64,000 nucleotides of DNA, taken from assembly GCF_000471905.2 (NCBI RefSeq), contig NW_006499481.1, positions 103,049 through 167,048 on the forward strand. The letters run 5' to 3'. Under the pieces are notes generated by a model. It did not search any database, had not been told where the DNA came from, and saw only the letters and a program-made list of their open reading frames with translations. Positions 47,001 through 54,900 of the stretch are shown in pieces; the stretch's first letter is position 1, and each line of letters starts with the position of its first letter. The DNA is from Amborella trichopoda (lineage: Eukaryota; Streptophyta; Magnoliopsida; Amborellales; Amborellaceae). Position numbers and translations under genes: made by a program.

Positions 47001-48367
47001 NNNNNNNNNNNNNNNNNNNNNNNNNNNNNNNNNNNNNNNNNNNNNNNNNNNNNNNNNNNNNNNNNNNNNNNNNNNNNNNNNNNNNNNNNNNNNNNNNNNN
47101 NNNNNNNNNNNNNNNNNNNNNNNNNNNNNNNNNNNNNNNNNNNNNNNNNNNNNNNNNNNNNNNNNNNNNNNNNNNNNNNNNNNNNNNNNNNNNNNNNNNG
47201 GTTTTGTCGTTCTACTATGTCACGTATAGTCCCAACTAGATGAAGACACACGTTGTATGTCAGCCGACTGAACTACGTATGCTCCCCCTCCCCCGCCTCT
47301 CTCTCTCTCTCTCTCTCACTCTCTCTCTCTCTCTCTATGATATACTTCGGAGGTACTCATGCACTACATATGCAGATGCGTGCAGCCACAGCTCTCAAGT
47401 TCAATTGTATTTATTTTCTAGAAAAAGTAAAATTGTACTTACATGCATGAATGTTGTCTTGATTTCCCCCCCCCCCCCTCCTCTCTCTGTCTCTATGATA
47501 TACATCGAAGGTACTCATGCACACACATACCTGCATGCACTCTACGTATGCCGATGCGTGCAGCTACAGATCTCAAGTACAGTTGTATTTTTTTTTTATA
47601 GAAAAAGTAAAATTGTATTTACATGCATGAATGTTGCCTTGATGTCCAATGTTTACTATTTTCCGTTGTCATTTGAAGTATGACCTTTTGCTGGCATTTC
47701 AGTTTTGTTATGAATGAGAAATCTGTTCTGCAAAATGATCTTGAAAGAAAAGAAATAGATGCGCTTTCCATACATCAATTGCCTCCCAACGACAGGCTAT
47801 AACCTATACCCATCTGAATGAATGTCTCCAAATGCAATAGATATAGTGATCCAAACTCTCATGTATGGACTGATGTGCATGTTCTCACAGAAACAAAATA
47901 GATGCAAGTGCATGAATTGTCAGTGCATACTCACACTCTGAGGTTTGCTTTGAGTCACAGATGTTGATCTGATTTCTTGGGTGTGGAGTGCAGGTATAGA
48001 CAGGGGTGGTTCTATCACAGGGAGCTTCGATTGTGGTTCATAAGGGTTGGAAATGCGGAGCCTGTTGTCAAGACAAAAACATACGAGAGGGGTTCCTATC
48101 ATTGCTTTGATCCTAACACATGGGAAACTGTTAGAAAGGTATGAAAAAAGTTGTATCTTTCTTTTCTTTAATAGATTAGAGCAGTTAAATTAAAAAAAAA
48201 AAGGTATGAACAAAGTTAACATCAAAGGGACTGCAATAGAATCTCAGTGTGTACTTGTGCTGTCTTGTGTTTTAATTTGGAGTCGCTGCAAATTGCAGGA
48301 TAATTTTGTCATCTCTTATGATATGCTCGAGAGCCGATCCCAAATAGATGGGATAAGACTCGGATGA
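14035..48367 (+). CDS. NOT2: CCR4-NOT complex subunit NOT2 (VIP2-like), 14 exons
   Basis: Scaffold subunit of the CCR4-NOT mRNA deadenylase/transcription complex. Coding exons: 14035-14037 (tentative), 22519-22630, 22714-22892, 23017-23065, 23405-23617, 43272-43481, 43562-43663, 45787-45875, 45968-46162, 46264-46689, 46766-46818, 46922-46963, 47994-48138, 48299-48367. All junctions are GT-AG and the phases fit, giving 628 residues (Arabidopsis VIP2 is about 610). N-terminal low-complexity region with [26 protein letters not shown]; middle [21 protein letters not shown]-terminal NOT box (about 455-620) with [54 protein letters not shown] and [19 protein letters not shown]. Odd points: the first coding exon holds only ATG and uses a weak donor (GTTTCC); the usual segment before GISPILGN is missing; the C-terminus comes from an inserted RTE tail. 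Family certain; first exon and exon 5 acceptor are inference. Confidence 0.9.
14447..14630. repeat. Two-copy tandem repeat, period 93 bp, in NOT2 intron 2
   Basis: TCCTCCAATAGTTTGTTAC at 14447 recurs as TCCTCCATTAGTTTGTTAC at 14540, followed in both by TTATTAAAGTTATGC and ATTATGTTGTTCATG-like sequence. The copies differ at a few positions. Confidence 0.8.
15113..16026. other. Assembly gap (914 N)
   Basis: Run of N inside the solo LTR. The right side opens directly into the short tandem repeat at 16062-16220, which may be why assembly failed. Confidence 0.99.
16062..16220. repeat. GC-richer tandem repeat within the LTR
   Basis: Alternating units of about 33 bases built on GGTCCACTTAATCCCTACC, GGCGTCCCAGATAG and ACCTCACCGGCGTACCGGATGAG. 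At least four half-units remain; more may lie in the adjoining gap. Base composition differs clearly from the AT-rich surroundings. Confidence 0.8.
18840..19190. repeat. Cluster of degenerate GGACATTGAATGTCC palindromes
   Basis: Seven spaced occurrences of a self-complementary word close to TTGGACATTGAATGTCCAAAC: near 18849, 18896, 18941, 18998, 19057, 19103 and 19164. Spacing is about 45-60 bases and each copy differs slightly, alternating between GGACATTGAATATC- and ATTGGATGTCC-like forms. Located in NOT2 intron 2 just beyond the RTE. Confidence 0.65.
19200..22518. other. NOT2 intron 2, distal part
   Basis: No gene or named element recognised. Contains AT/GT dinucleotide-like patches at 20380-20480 and 21735-21890 (ATACATATG, CATATATGTGC), and a GC-rich patch with CCTAGG words at 21360-21440 and again at 21900-21970. 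The open frame at 22105-22443 has no domain and lies upstream of the acceptor at 22518. Confidence 0.55.
23066..23404 (+). other. NOT2 intron 4 containing a relict exon segment
   Basis: Between the donor at 23066 (GGAG|GTATTA) and the acceptor TTCCTTGGGTTAG at 23404, the sequence from about 23318 still translates to a diverged version of the segment that precedes PGLGxSPILGN in other plant NOT2 proteins (NANSVDGA, then [14 protein letters not shown]). It is out of frame with GISPILGN by one base and has no in-frame acceptor, so I place it in the intron. The stretch 23100-23290 resembles nothing known and may be an insertion. Confidence 0.6.
23635..24984. other. NOT2 intron 5, proximal part
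   Basis: No gene recognised. A short exact duplication (GTGCTTCAATTAGATGATAGGCATAGACAT) lies at 24678-24740. A CACCTAGG-containing patch is at 24863-24910 and a CA/CG-rich patch at 24925-24965. Confidence 0.5.
24985..25910 (-). mobile_element. RTE LINE 3' fragment, minus strand
   Basis: Aligns by eye with the RTE at 14771-18780: GGGTTGGCTACATGAATCC near the 3' end, CTCATCCATCTAAACATC, GTCCGCCTAGCTCTAATTTTATGTGCAAC, and on the minus strand the reverse-transcriptase box region ending in IALIDET near 25810. Heavily mutated, with an internal short repeat near 25745-25790. The 3' tail is degraded (AATCATCATC). It is 5'-truncated at about 25910. Confidence 0.8.
25911..26217. other. AT-rich spacer within NOT2 intron 5
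   Basis: Rich in ATATAGTA/TATAATAT words; nothing coding. Similar TATAGTACT-rich sequence also lies just beyond the Copia 3' LTR (34931-35040), consistent with both being the original flank into which the Copia inserted. Confidence 0.5.
26218..26495 (+). repeat. 5' LTR of the intron-5 Copia
   Basis: 278 bases, TGTTAAAAGACTTG to AAAATTAACA, directly followed by the tRNA-Met primer-binding site. Confidence 0.88.
27868..30846 (+). mobile_element. L1-type LINE inserted in the Copia gag region, 5'-truncated
   Basis: Begins inside the reverse transcriptase ([30 protein letters not shown]). Next come [15 protein letters not shown] near 28027, [20 protein letters not shown] near 28208, the catalytic box as [10 protein letters not shown] (YADN in place of YADD) near 28350, [12 protein letters not shown] near 28640, a zf-RVT region (29340-29640, [17 protein letters not shown] and [12 protein letters not shown]) and a C-terminal RNase H (about 29980-30390, [15 protein letters not shown]). 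An A-rich stretch at 30551-30597 and an untranslated tail with TAATAAAGGAG end near 30846, where Copia integrase sequence resumes. Several frame breaks plus the YADN change make it inactive. No clear target duplication found. Confidence 0.9.
31230..31370 (+). mobile_element. RTE LINE 3' end inserted in the Copia
   Basis: A 141-base piece ending GTAGCCGACCCCAAATAGTT...GGCTCTGATGATGATGAAT. It matches the reverse complement of the RTE ends at 14771 and 34303 (CCTCAGTTAGGGTATGG, AGAATGGCAGACCAAGATT). The target duplication GTTAGCATTGTC occurs on both sides (31218-31229 and 31373-31384). A 5'-truncated RTE insertion, younger than the Copia. Confidence 0.85.
31824..32218. mobile_element. Mutator-like MITE, 395 bp, inside the Copia
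   Basis: Inverted ends share the 14-base self-complementary word AAGGTTGCAACCTT (left near 31841, right near 32191) plus flanking pairing (TGCACCT near 31871 and AGGTGCA near 32167). The 10-mer TTTTTACAAG flanks both sides (31814-31823 and 32219-32228). The interior is AT-rich and carries a perfect 18-base palindrome, CATCTCGACGTCGAGATG, at 31930-31947. No coding capacity. The 9-10-bp duplication points to Mutator. Confidence 0.82.
34303..34578 (-). mobile_element. RTE LINE 3' end, minus strand, inserted in the Copia
   Basis: Plus-strand view: CATCGTCAAAGCC tail, GGATTGGTTACACGAATCC, CCTCAGTGAGGCCATAAG, CGCCACACGTGGCCAGCCC, the same order as in the RTE at 14771-15021. The target duplication ATCAAATCAT occurs at 34293-34302 and 34579-34588. 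It sits between the RNase H domain and the 3' LTR of the Copia. Confidence 0.88.
34681..34930 (+). repeat. 3' LTR of the intron-5 Copia
   Basis: 250 bases, TGTTGGAAGACTT to AAAATTAACA, preceded by the purine stretch TTGAGGGTGAG that acts as a polypurine tract in this family. Confidence 0.88.
34931..35603. other. NOT2 intron 5, unassigned stretch
   Basis: AT-rich flank, then a GC-richer patch with CCACCTAGG and CTAGGCGCCGAGG words at 35070-35200. Minus-strand open frames at 35171-35395 and 35409-35669 have no domain I recognise; they may be remains of a transposon protein. Confidence 0.45.
35604..35905. repeat. Minisatellite, about six copies of a 52-53-bp unit
   Basis: The unit contains TGTAAATTTTCATAAAAGGG, TATTTCTAAAAATTTTAAAA and TATTGCTTCTAC. 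Successive GCTTCTAC words start at 35648, 35701 and 35753, with further copies following. Copies are very similar, so the array is young or kept uniform. Confidence 0.92.
36051..36109 (+). repeat. G-tract cluster
   Basis: Runs of 12, 5, 11 and 6 G within 60 bases, with a T-rich spacer, inside a larger patch (35990-36200) where GGCACGCCACTTTTTGTGG occurs twice. It can in principle form a G-quadruplex on the sense strand of the NOT2 intron. Confidence 0.75.
36222..36304. repeat. Two-copy tandem repeat, period 41 bp
   Basis: TGATTTGTTTCAAATTTAAA starts at 36222 and again at 36263; the copies differ by about one base. AT-rich, with internal self-complementary AAATTTGAAAT words. Confidence 0.85.
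36305..37019. other. NOT2 intron 5, AT-rich then CT-rich stretch
   Basis: No gene. CT-rich runs at 36690-36800. The open frame at 36649-36927 is low-complexity and unsupported. Confidence 0.5.
37020..38758 (+). mobile_element. L1-type LINE, endonuclease to RT, truncated at both ends
   Basis: Endonuclease remnant with GRDFNIIR-like sequence near 37105 (GDFN motif changed), then [16 protein letters not shown] (about 37255-37300), the linker [26 protein letters not shown] (37743-37821) and the reverse transcriptase: [81 protein letters not shown] and finally [13 protein letters not shown] (YVDD in place of YADD), where it stops abruptly at 38758. Several in-frame stops and shifts. The C-terminal half is missing: the next base belongs to an inverted Copia. 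Same family as the LINE at 1-2634 by similarity of GFKS...VSHLQY. Confidence 0.88.
38759..42165 (-). mobile_element. Ty1/Copia element, minus strand, 3' part missing (fossil)
   Basis: Minus-strand pieces from 5' to 3': a primer-binding site like GTATCAGAGC near 42145-42160, gag (about 41270-41620), a CCHC knuckle ([14 protein letters not shown] near 40730-40780), integrase core and C-terminal region (about 39550-40010, [20 protein letters not shown]) and the start of the reverse transcriptase (about 38770-38960, [21 protein letters not shown]). The rest of RT, RNase H and the 3' LTR are absent from this window; the element ends at the junction with the LINE. A 5' LTR should lie at plus positions above 42165 but cannot be bounded without its partner. 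Multiply broken. Confidence 0.85.
42166..43271. other. NOT2 intron 5, distal part
   Basis: Probably includes the 5' LTR of the inverted Copia next to 42165 (TTGTGCCCTACACAACC... region). After about 42500 I see no gene; the acceptor CTCGGATTTGCCAG at 43258-43271 opens NOT2 exon 6. Confidence 0.5.
43664..45786. other. NOT2 intron 7, 2.1 kb
   Basis: No element named with confidence. Minus-strand open frames at 44672-44965 (with a [13 protein letters not shown] stretch resembling a damaged CCHC knuckle) and 44962-45231 could be a decayed LINE ORF1 or similar; support is weak. A G-rich word (GGTGGGGGTGGGGG) is at 45463. Confidence 0.45.
47001..47199. other. Assembly gap (199 N), probably a false join
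   Basis: Lies in NOT2 intron 12 inside a CT-rich tract. The sequence on its right side repeats the sequence on its left side (see 47200-47300), so the true gap may be zero or negative. Confidence 0.9.
47200..47300 (+). repeat. Error-laden second copy of NOT2 exon 12 and its flanks
   Basis: The stretch GGTTTTG...TATGCTCCCCC matches 46908-46978 base for base except for many single-base insertions, for example CAGCCGATGAACTG against CAGCCGACTGAACTACG. Insertion-only differences spread evenly over intron and exon are typical of uncorrected long reads, not of evolution. I treat it as an assembly artefact and not as a second exon. Confidence 0.75.
47331..47665. repeat. Two-copy tandem repeat, period about 165 bp, in NOT2 intron 12
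   Basis: Shared words TATGATATAC, GGTACTCATGCAC, GATGCGTGCAGC, TCTCAAGT, AGAAAAAGTAAAATTGTA and TTACATGCATGAATGTTG occur in the same order at 47335-47460 and 47495-47640, each preceded by a C/CT-rich tract. It could be real or part of the same assembly trouble as the adjacent gap. Confidence 0.75.
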
Positions 48368-48393
48368 TGATGAGGATTACGATATGCTTGAGG
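48316..48393 (+). mobile_element. RTE tail insertion in the last coding exon of NOT2
   Basis: A 44-base insert (48333-48376: GCCGATCCCAAATAGATGGG, then ATAAGACTCGGATGATGATG and AGGA) matches the extreme 3' end of the RTE copies in this window. It is flanked by 17-base direct repeats, TTATGATATGCTCGAGA at 48316 and TTACGATATGCTTGAGG at 48377, which differ at three positions. The first repeat still encodes YDMLE in frame. The insert adds [11 protein letters not shown] and a stop at 48365. The second repeat is followed by the ancestral end (YDMLEGPSLPQH, TAA at 48414-48416), now untranslated. Confidence 0.88.
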
Positions 48394-50205
48394 GACCATC
48401 TCTACCTCAACACTAACCGTTAACACATGGCATTGAGGGTTTTGCTGCATTCTAGTCACGGCTGTAAATTCTGCTCGTCTTCTTCTGTGAGTGATTGTTT
48501 CCCAAAGAAGTGCATAGTCTCAACTCAATAGAATACATACCCAGAGTATGTTCGCCCTGGCCAGGTGATACACATTGTGTTGTTGGAAAGCTAGTTACAA
48601 CCTGGCAGAAGGAAAATCAAGAAACTGCCTTATGGATTGCGGGTTAGAAACACTAACAAATGTCAACAGCTGCCAAAAGCTATCTGACTGATTACATCTT
48701 TGTGCCTCTTGATGTCTACTTTCTTTTGCTTTCCAGAATTTTTAAGCTTAAGCCTTGATATTTGATCAGTGCCCATTAGATTTTAGTAGTAAAGATTTGT
48801 TGTTCAGTTTGCTATATCTTCTTTCCCCTAACCTCATGTGTTGATGTTAGACAAAGCCTAACCTGCTGAGGCAGTGGTGTGGCATGCTCCACGACAAGGT
48901 GGGCATGCAGACTGCACGACAAACGAATGCGAGAGAGAGAAGGGGTCGGGGGAGGCCATTATATCCTACTAGCGTTGAAGAGAGAGGCGGTTGTATCCTT
49001 ATAACATCGTCTTGAGGGCGTTGTTTGTTCATGCATGGGCATTAGATAGATGAACCCATTTGTTGTGGCATCCATTGTCCTTTTTCAGCGGTAGGTGGTG
49101 GGAATGATCTGTGCAGCCTGGGCCATTCTCTGCAGTTTATCATGGGGTGGTTAAGATGAACACAGGCAATTGAAGCAACATGCTTGGTAATTATTCTGTC
49201 GTATTTATTTCTGGAGGGGGTGGGGGGCGAAGGGGGTGGTGTTGGGTTTCTACACAAGTGCACCAAGAAGTTCACTTTAAGAATCCTTCTTTCTTATTGA
49301 TTAATGATCTAAAACCATTCCAAGGATTTCCCAATCTATTTCTCACCAGAAAGTTGATGGATTTGGAGCTAAAATGGTCCAAATCCATTTTTTTCTCAAT
49401 AAATTGCTTTTAGAGGGTAAAATGCTGGATGTGTGGAGGGTAACATTTCTCCCTTTTTGTGTAATTTCTTTTTTTGTTTGTGGATTTTTTTGAAGTACTT
49501 TTATTAGTACCATGGGAAATAACAATAAAGAGTCTTTTTCACATAGAAACGTGCATAACGGCCAAACCCCAAAACAAAGTAAAAGAAAAAAAAAGAAAAT
49601 TTATAGATACCCCATCATATTTTGTAGGGCAAGCTTTCTATATCTCCTATAGCACAAAACACCCTCTATCCAATTGTCCATTCTGAATGAACGGTTGAGA
49701 TGGTTTCAACCACAATGTTATGTCTCTACATTATTTTATTTTTAATTTTTTTTACAAAATATATTGACACCAAATTTTTGGCTTCCACTCTCTTAAATTT
49801 GCACTTGTGAAAATTATAAAAATAATATTTCTAATAAAATAAAATGATCAAAATACCTTTGAAAGTTTCAAAGGGTATTTTGGTCATTTTATTTTATAAA
49901 AAAATTATTGTCATATTGTTTTTAGGTGCGTCCTATTGAGAAGATGGCACGTATTAAATTTCATATTCATACAATTTGTAGAAAAAAAAAAAACTAAAAA
50001 TAAAATACTCTTTAAGGTGTTAGATCTATATCAAACAGTGAGTGGTGCACTTGACCTAAATCGAACGGCTGTATTGGGGTAAGTATATATCTTCTTGGGA
50101 AAGTATAACAACCTTTTCCTATTTTTTATATCACATCATTAATCCTAAAACTATTTATTCTTGTATCTACCTTTTTAAGTAAAAAAGCTTTTTGAATTGA
50201 AATAT
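48368..50205. other. NOT2 3' untranslated region and intergenic DNA
   Basis: The NOT2 3' end should fall within a few hundred bases of 48416; no clear AATAAA was picked out. Beyond about 48850 I see no gene. AT-rich from 49580. Confidence 0.5.
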
Positions 50206-51559
50206 TGTTGGGTTTGGTGATAGATAAATCACTATACTTATATTATTTTTTAAGTGTATTATGGTAAAAAAGAATGGGTTTTCTTGGGAAGCAAAAATCT
50301 GATAGCTATTTTAGGGAGTTAAGGAAGATATAATACTCATTCTTCTCTTTGGAGGTTATGGGAAGGGATCTCCAAGATGGAGACGGGTCTCCAAGAGAGA
50401 GAGAAAGACATGGCTTTTAAGAGAGACGCAGTGGAATTTTGGATTAGTTAACTTTTCGCTTTTAAAGAGGGAGTCTATTAGTTGCTCTTTCTAGTAGCAA
50501 TATAACAGTGGGAAAGAAGATGTTGAATGGCATTGTTGCTTGGTCGGGAGAGTGGGTTTAGAAAGGAAGTTAGGAGAGGGTTTTTTTACCAATGTTTAGA
50601 GATGTATTATTTCTTGTAATAAAAAATTGTATTCTTCATTGAGATAATGGATTTCTATTTGATGAGGTTATGGATGTAGCTCTACAAAGTGAACGACGTA
50701 AATCTTATGTTATTGTAACGTGATTATGTTTATTATTTTATTTCTTGCATTCGATTTACAATTTTATTCACCCATTTTACATTTAGCCAACTATATACAT
50801 GATTTTGGGTGGGATCTCGGTATTTGGGATTCAGCAAGGGGTTCTCGAGGATGCTACAATTGATATTAAAGCACAAGGTATGTATAAGGCTAAGGCTTAT
50901 ATTTTTCAATGAAGAAAACGATAGATAACGACAGATAGGGAAGTTAGATGAATGCAAGATTTGAGATAGAGAAATATTAAGGCAAAGTGTTTGTGAAAAT
51001 TTTATAATGGAGCAAGCGAGAATATAATAATTCAACGATGATAGACAAGGCAATTAAGGTGATTTTACTATCAAAGCGGGAATTGTTGGATTTGATAATT
51101 ACCACATTACCATAGCTATATTTTATTCTCAAGATTAAGGGGATTATGGTAAAAAAGAAAATATGCTTTCTTAGGAAGCAAAAAAGTGATATCTATATAG
51201 GGTCACCCCTTGAGGGGTTATATGAAGAAATTTCCAAGACAGATAGATCTTTAGGAGAGAGAGAACGAGAGATAGAGAAAGTGGAGCGTTATTTAGAGAA
51301 AGGCATTATTTTTTGTAACCCAAAATTCTAATTTCATTAAGATAGTGGATTTTTACTTATCGAGATCATGGATGCCCTACGGGGTGAATCATGTAGATCT
51401 TTTGTTATTGTGGTGTGATTATTTTTATTGTTTTATTTATTGTACTTGATTTTTTGTTGTATTCACTTATTTCGCATTTGGCCAACTATGTAGATTTTGA
51501 GTGGGATCTTGGTATTTGAGATTCCTAATTTCGCGCGAGGGGTTCCTGAAGATGTCGCA
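50206..51559 (+). mobile_element. LTR element with a 225-bp interior (TRIM-like fossil)
   Basis: Left LTR 50206-50858 and right LTR 51084-51559 are clearly related: TGTTGG start, ATTATGGTAAAAAAGAA, AGTGGATTT/ATGGATTTCTA, TTTGGCCAACTAT/TTAGCCAACTAT, GGGATCTCGGTATTTG/GGGATCTTGGTATTTG and GGGGTTC near the end. After the left LTR comes a degraded tRNA-Met-type primer site (TTGATATTAAAGC), and before the right LTR a purine run (AAAGCGGGA). The 5-mers AATAT and AATAC flank the whole. The interior of 50859-51083 has no coding capacity, so it depends on another element for movement. The LTRs differ widely, so it is old. Confidence 0.8.
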
Positions 51560-51791
51560 AATACCCCCCATTTAAACCCATGTTTCTCTCCCAACATATG
51601 ATGCTCAACATGTATGTGCCTTCTCTTCCAATATATGATGCCCAACATGTCTGTGGCTCTTGATCTTTGCTGTCCGGGACAAATTCACTGGACGGACCAA
51701 TGAGGGTGGGACACATTTTATACACCGAAACGGCTTTTGCTATTAAAATTATGTTTGCGGGTGAAATTGTATGGGTTCGTCTTCTATATTC

Positions 51792-51955
51792 TGTTAGAGA
51801 GAGATTGCCTAGGGCTTTAATCATTCTTTTATTCTTTATCCTTTAGGGTAAATCTGTTCATTGTATATATAAATATACTACATATGTAAACAGAGGACAT
51901 ATGAATTGAATCGTGGTGTTCTCTTCACTCTCTCTAGAGTTTCATAAGTTCAACA
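51792..51955 (+). repeat. 5' LTR of the downstream Copia
   Basis: 164 bases ending ...AAGTTCAACA, immediately followed by the primer-binding site. Confidence 0.88.
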
Positions 51956-54900
51956 TGGTATCAGAGCCTCTAACGAGTTTCACACTCACTACTCTTAGCA
52001 ACACCATCACCATCTGTAAGTGCATCCTTCCTCTTCTTTTTCCTGTATTGCTGAATCTATTAGCTTGTAGAGACCCTTCTTCTTAAGCAGTTTCTTCTCT
52101 CTTGCTTGAAAATCGTTTCTCTTCTCTATCTTTAAGTTGTTAAGTACTCTCTCTCTCCTCTCTTGCTAACATGTCAACTCTCAATCTCCTTCCCAAAAGT
52201 TTGTCCTCTCCAGTGCTTGATTCTTGCAAAGTTTGACCTCTCTAGTATTTGATTATTGCAAAAGTTTGTCCTCTCTAGGGCTTGAATCCTGGAAAAAAGA
52301 CTTGTTGGTGTTTGTCATCTTGTGAAAAAAAAAGTGCTTGTTGGTGTTTCTCTTGAGAAAGGGTCGGTGTTTGTACCCTTGTAGGAAAAATAACTTCGGT
52401 AACTAACATGCCAAAGTAACCTATGTTCTTGTGGTTTATTTGTTTAACTTCAGTACTTCTGAAGTAGATCTTGGTTTGTTTAACTTCAGTACCCTATCTA
52501 CCGAAGTTGGTCCTGCTTTGTTTCTTAAATTCAAAAACTGTGGTACCGAAGTACTCCATGTTATCTCTCACAATTTGTTCTCTTCAGGTGAAGACCTTAT
52601 TTCCAAAATCTCAAGTGAAGTAACTTTCTTTATTATGGCCTCGCTGAGTTTCCCATCTTTCATTTCTATAAAACTTGGTTGAGACAACTACCTCAAATGA
52701 AAGGCCTAAGTTTTAAATTGTATTGAAGGTTCGAATCTCGAAAGTCACCTTGATGGGTCTAGTTGCCCTTCAAATGAATTTATCTTTGAGAAACCACAAG
52801 AAAATCAAGGCAGCAATCTAGAATTATCAAAGGATCCCACTAAGAGAGAGTTTGACCCTAAATTTCTAGAATGGCAACTGAAGGATAAAACATTATTGAG
52901 CCGGTTGTTCTCTAATCTCTCTGATGACTTGCTTACTGAAGTGATGCACCTAAAAACAGCTCAAGAAGTGTGATAGACACTTTACAATATATATCAAAGG
53001 GAAACTTTTGCCAATGTTCTCCAACTTAAAATTGAATTGATCAATTTATAAAAAGGTCCTCAATCGGTGACTGAATATCTGAAAAAGTTCAAAACTATAT
53101 GTGAACATCTTGCAGGAATTAGTAGTCTAGTAAGTGATCAAGATGTGGTCATCTATACTCTCAAAGGTCTTGGTTCAGAGTTTAAGTCATTTGAGACTTC
53201 TCTTGTGACCAAACCTCCATTTCCGTCCTTTTTAGCACTTCAATCCTCTCTTATCACATATGAAACTCGATTTGTATCTTCATCGGTCATTGAGAGTAAT
53301 CCTCAAGCTTTGGTGAACACATCTTAAGGGCACAAAGGTGGAGATGGCCGAGGAAGTGGTCGTTATGGAGGTAGAGGTCGCAACCAAAATCAGTAAGGCA
53401 TCCTGGGAGTCAACCCATCTTACCACCAACCTCCTCAACTGAGAATGGGTATGCTACCTCGTGTAACCGGTTAGTACTATGGACAACATAGACATATTGC
53501 TAAAAACTACTGGGACATTAAAAATGCTTCATCATCTCACAATGCACTAGTGCATGATTTTAGCAACCTATTGGCCACTACCCCAACCAATCAATCATGG
53601 GTTAGGGACTCTAGTGCAACTGCTCATATGACATATGACAACTTTCAACTTTGAGGTATGATTCCTTACCATGGTCCCTCTATGGTTTTCATTGGAGATG
53701 GTACTGCCTTACTTATAACCCACATTGGATATGTGACTGTTTCTACTACCCTTAGTTATTTAAATATCCCCAATGTTTTACTTGTTCCCAAACTAAAGAA
53801 ACAACTTATCTGCTGATGGGGTGCTAAGAGAAAGCTTATATGTGCTCTAAAATGATCAACTCTGTGGTCTTGCTACAACTATCTCTAAAGTTAGAGGAAG
53901 TACTTCTATTTTGTGACATGAATGCCTAGGTTATCCTAATTTCTGTATTGTTAGTCGTTTTGGAAGGGAGTTACCTCGACCTGATTTTGTTGATGACATG
54001 CCTTCTGGTTTATTATATTCATCTTGTCAGTTAGGAAAACATTATGAGTCTAAAATCTAATGCTCCTCTTTATTTAATTCACAATGATGTTTGGGGTCCA
54101 GCCCCAGTTACTTCTTTGTTTGGTTCTAGATTTTATGTTATTTTTGTGGATGATTACACTCGAAATACTTGAATATATTTCTTGAAACAAAAATCTAATG
54201 TGTTTGATTGTTTTATTAAATTTCATACCTATGTTGAACGTCAATTTGCTTGCAAACTCAAGGCCTTTAGGACTGATGGTGGAAGTGAATTCACCTCTCA
54301 TACTTTCAAATAATATTTGAGTCAGCATGGCATTCATCATTAATATTCATGTCCATACACTCCAGTACAAAATGGTGTTACTGAGCGCAAGCACCGTCAC
54401 ATTATTGAGAATAGTCTTTCCATGATGTATGCAAGTAGTCTACCACAATTCCTTTGGGCAGAAGCTTTTTCCACAACAATGTATTTGATTAATAGATTGC
54501 CAAGCTCTACATTATCTTTCATATCTCCATTCCAAAAGGTTTTTGGTACCAAACCATATTACTCATTTCTTCTGGTCTTTGGTTGTGTGTGTTTCCCACA
54601 TATTCATTATTCTCAAAGAAACAAATTTTCTCCTAAAGCTTATGAGTGTGGGTTTGTTGGGTACAACTTAGAACATAAATGTTATCGATGTTATGACAAG
54701 GTGTCAGATCGCTTCTTTATTGGAAGACATGTAACTTTTGGTGAAACTAGGTTCTATTTTAAGGATCAGTGTTCCCAAATTAATAGAAGTGATGCTATGT
54801 CAAATAATGTGTTTGTACCTATTTCAATGCCTTCTCAATTGCAAAGAAAAGCTCAATCACAAGCTCCTATCTCAGATAGGTTTACAAATGAACCATCTCA

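Noticed and set aside
47227-47285. Second copy of NOT2 exon 12 as an alternative exon
   Set aside because: Differences from exon 12 are almost only single-base insertions and continue into the intron flank next to a gap, so it is read error and not a real exon.
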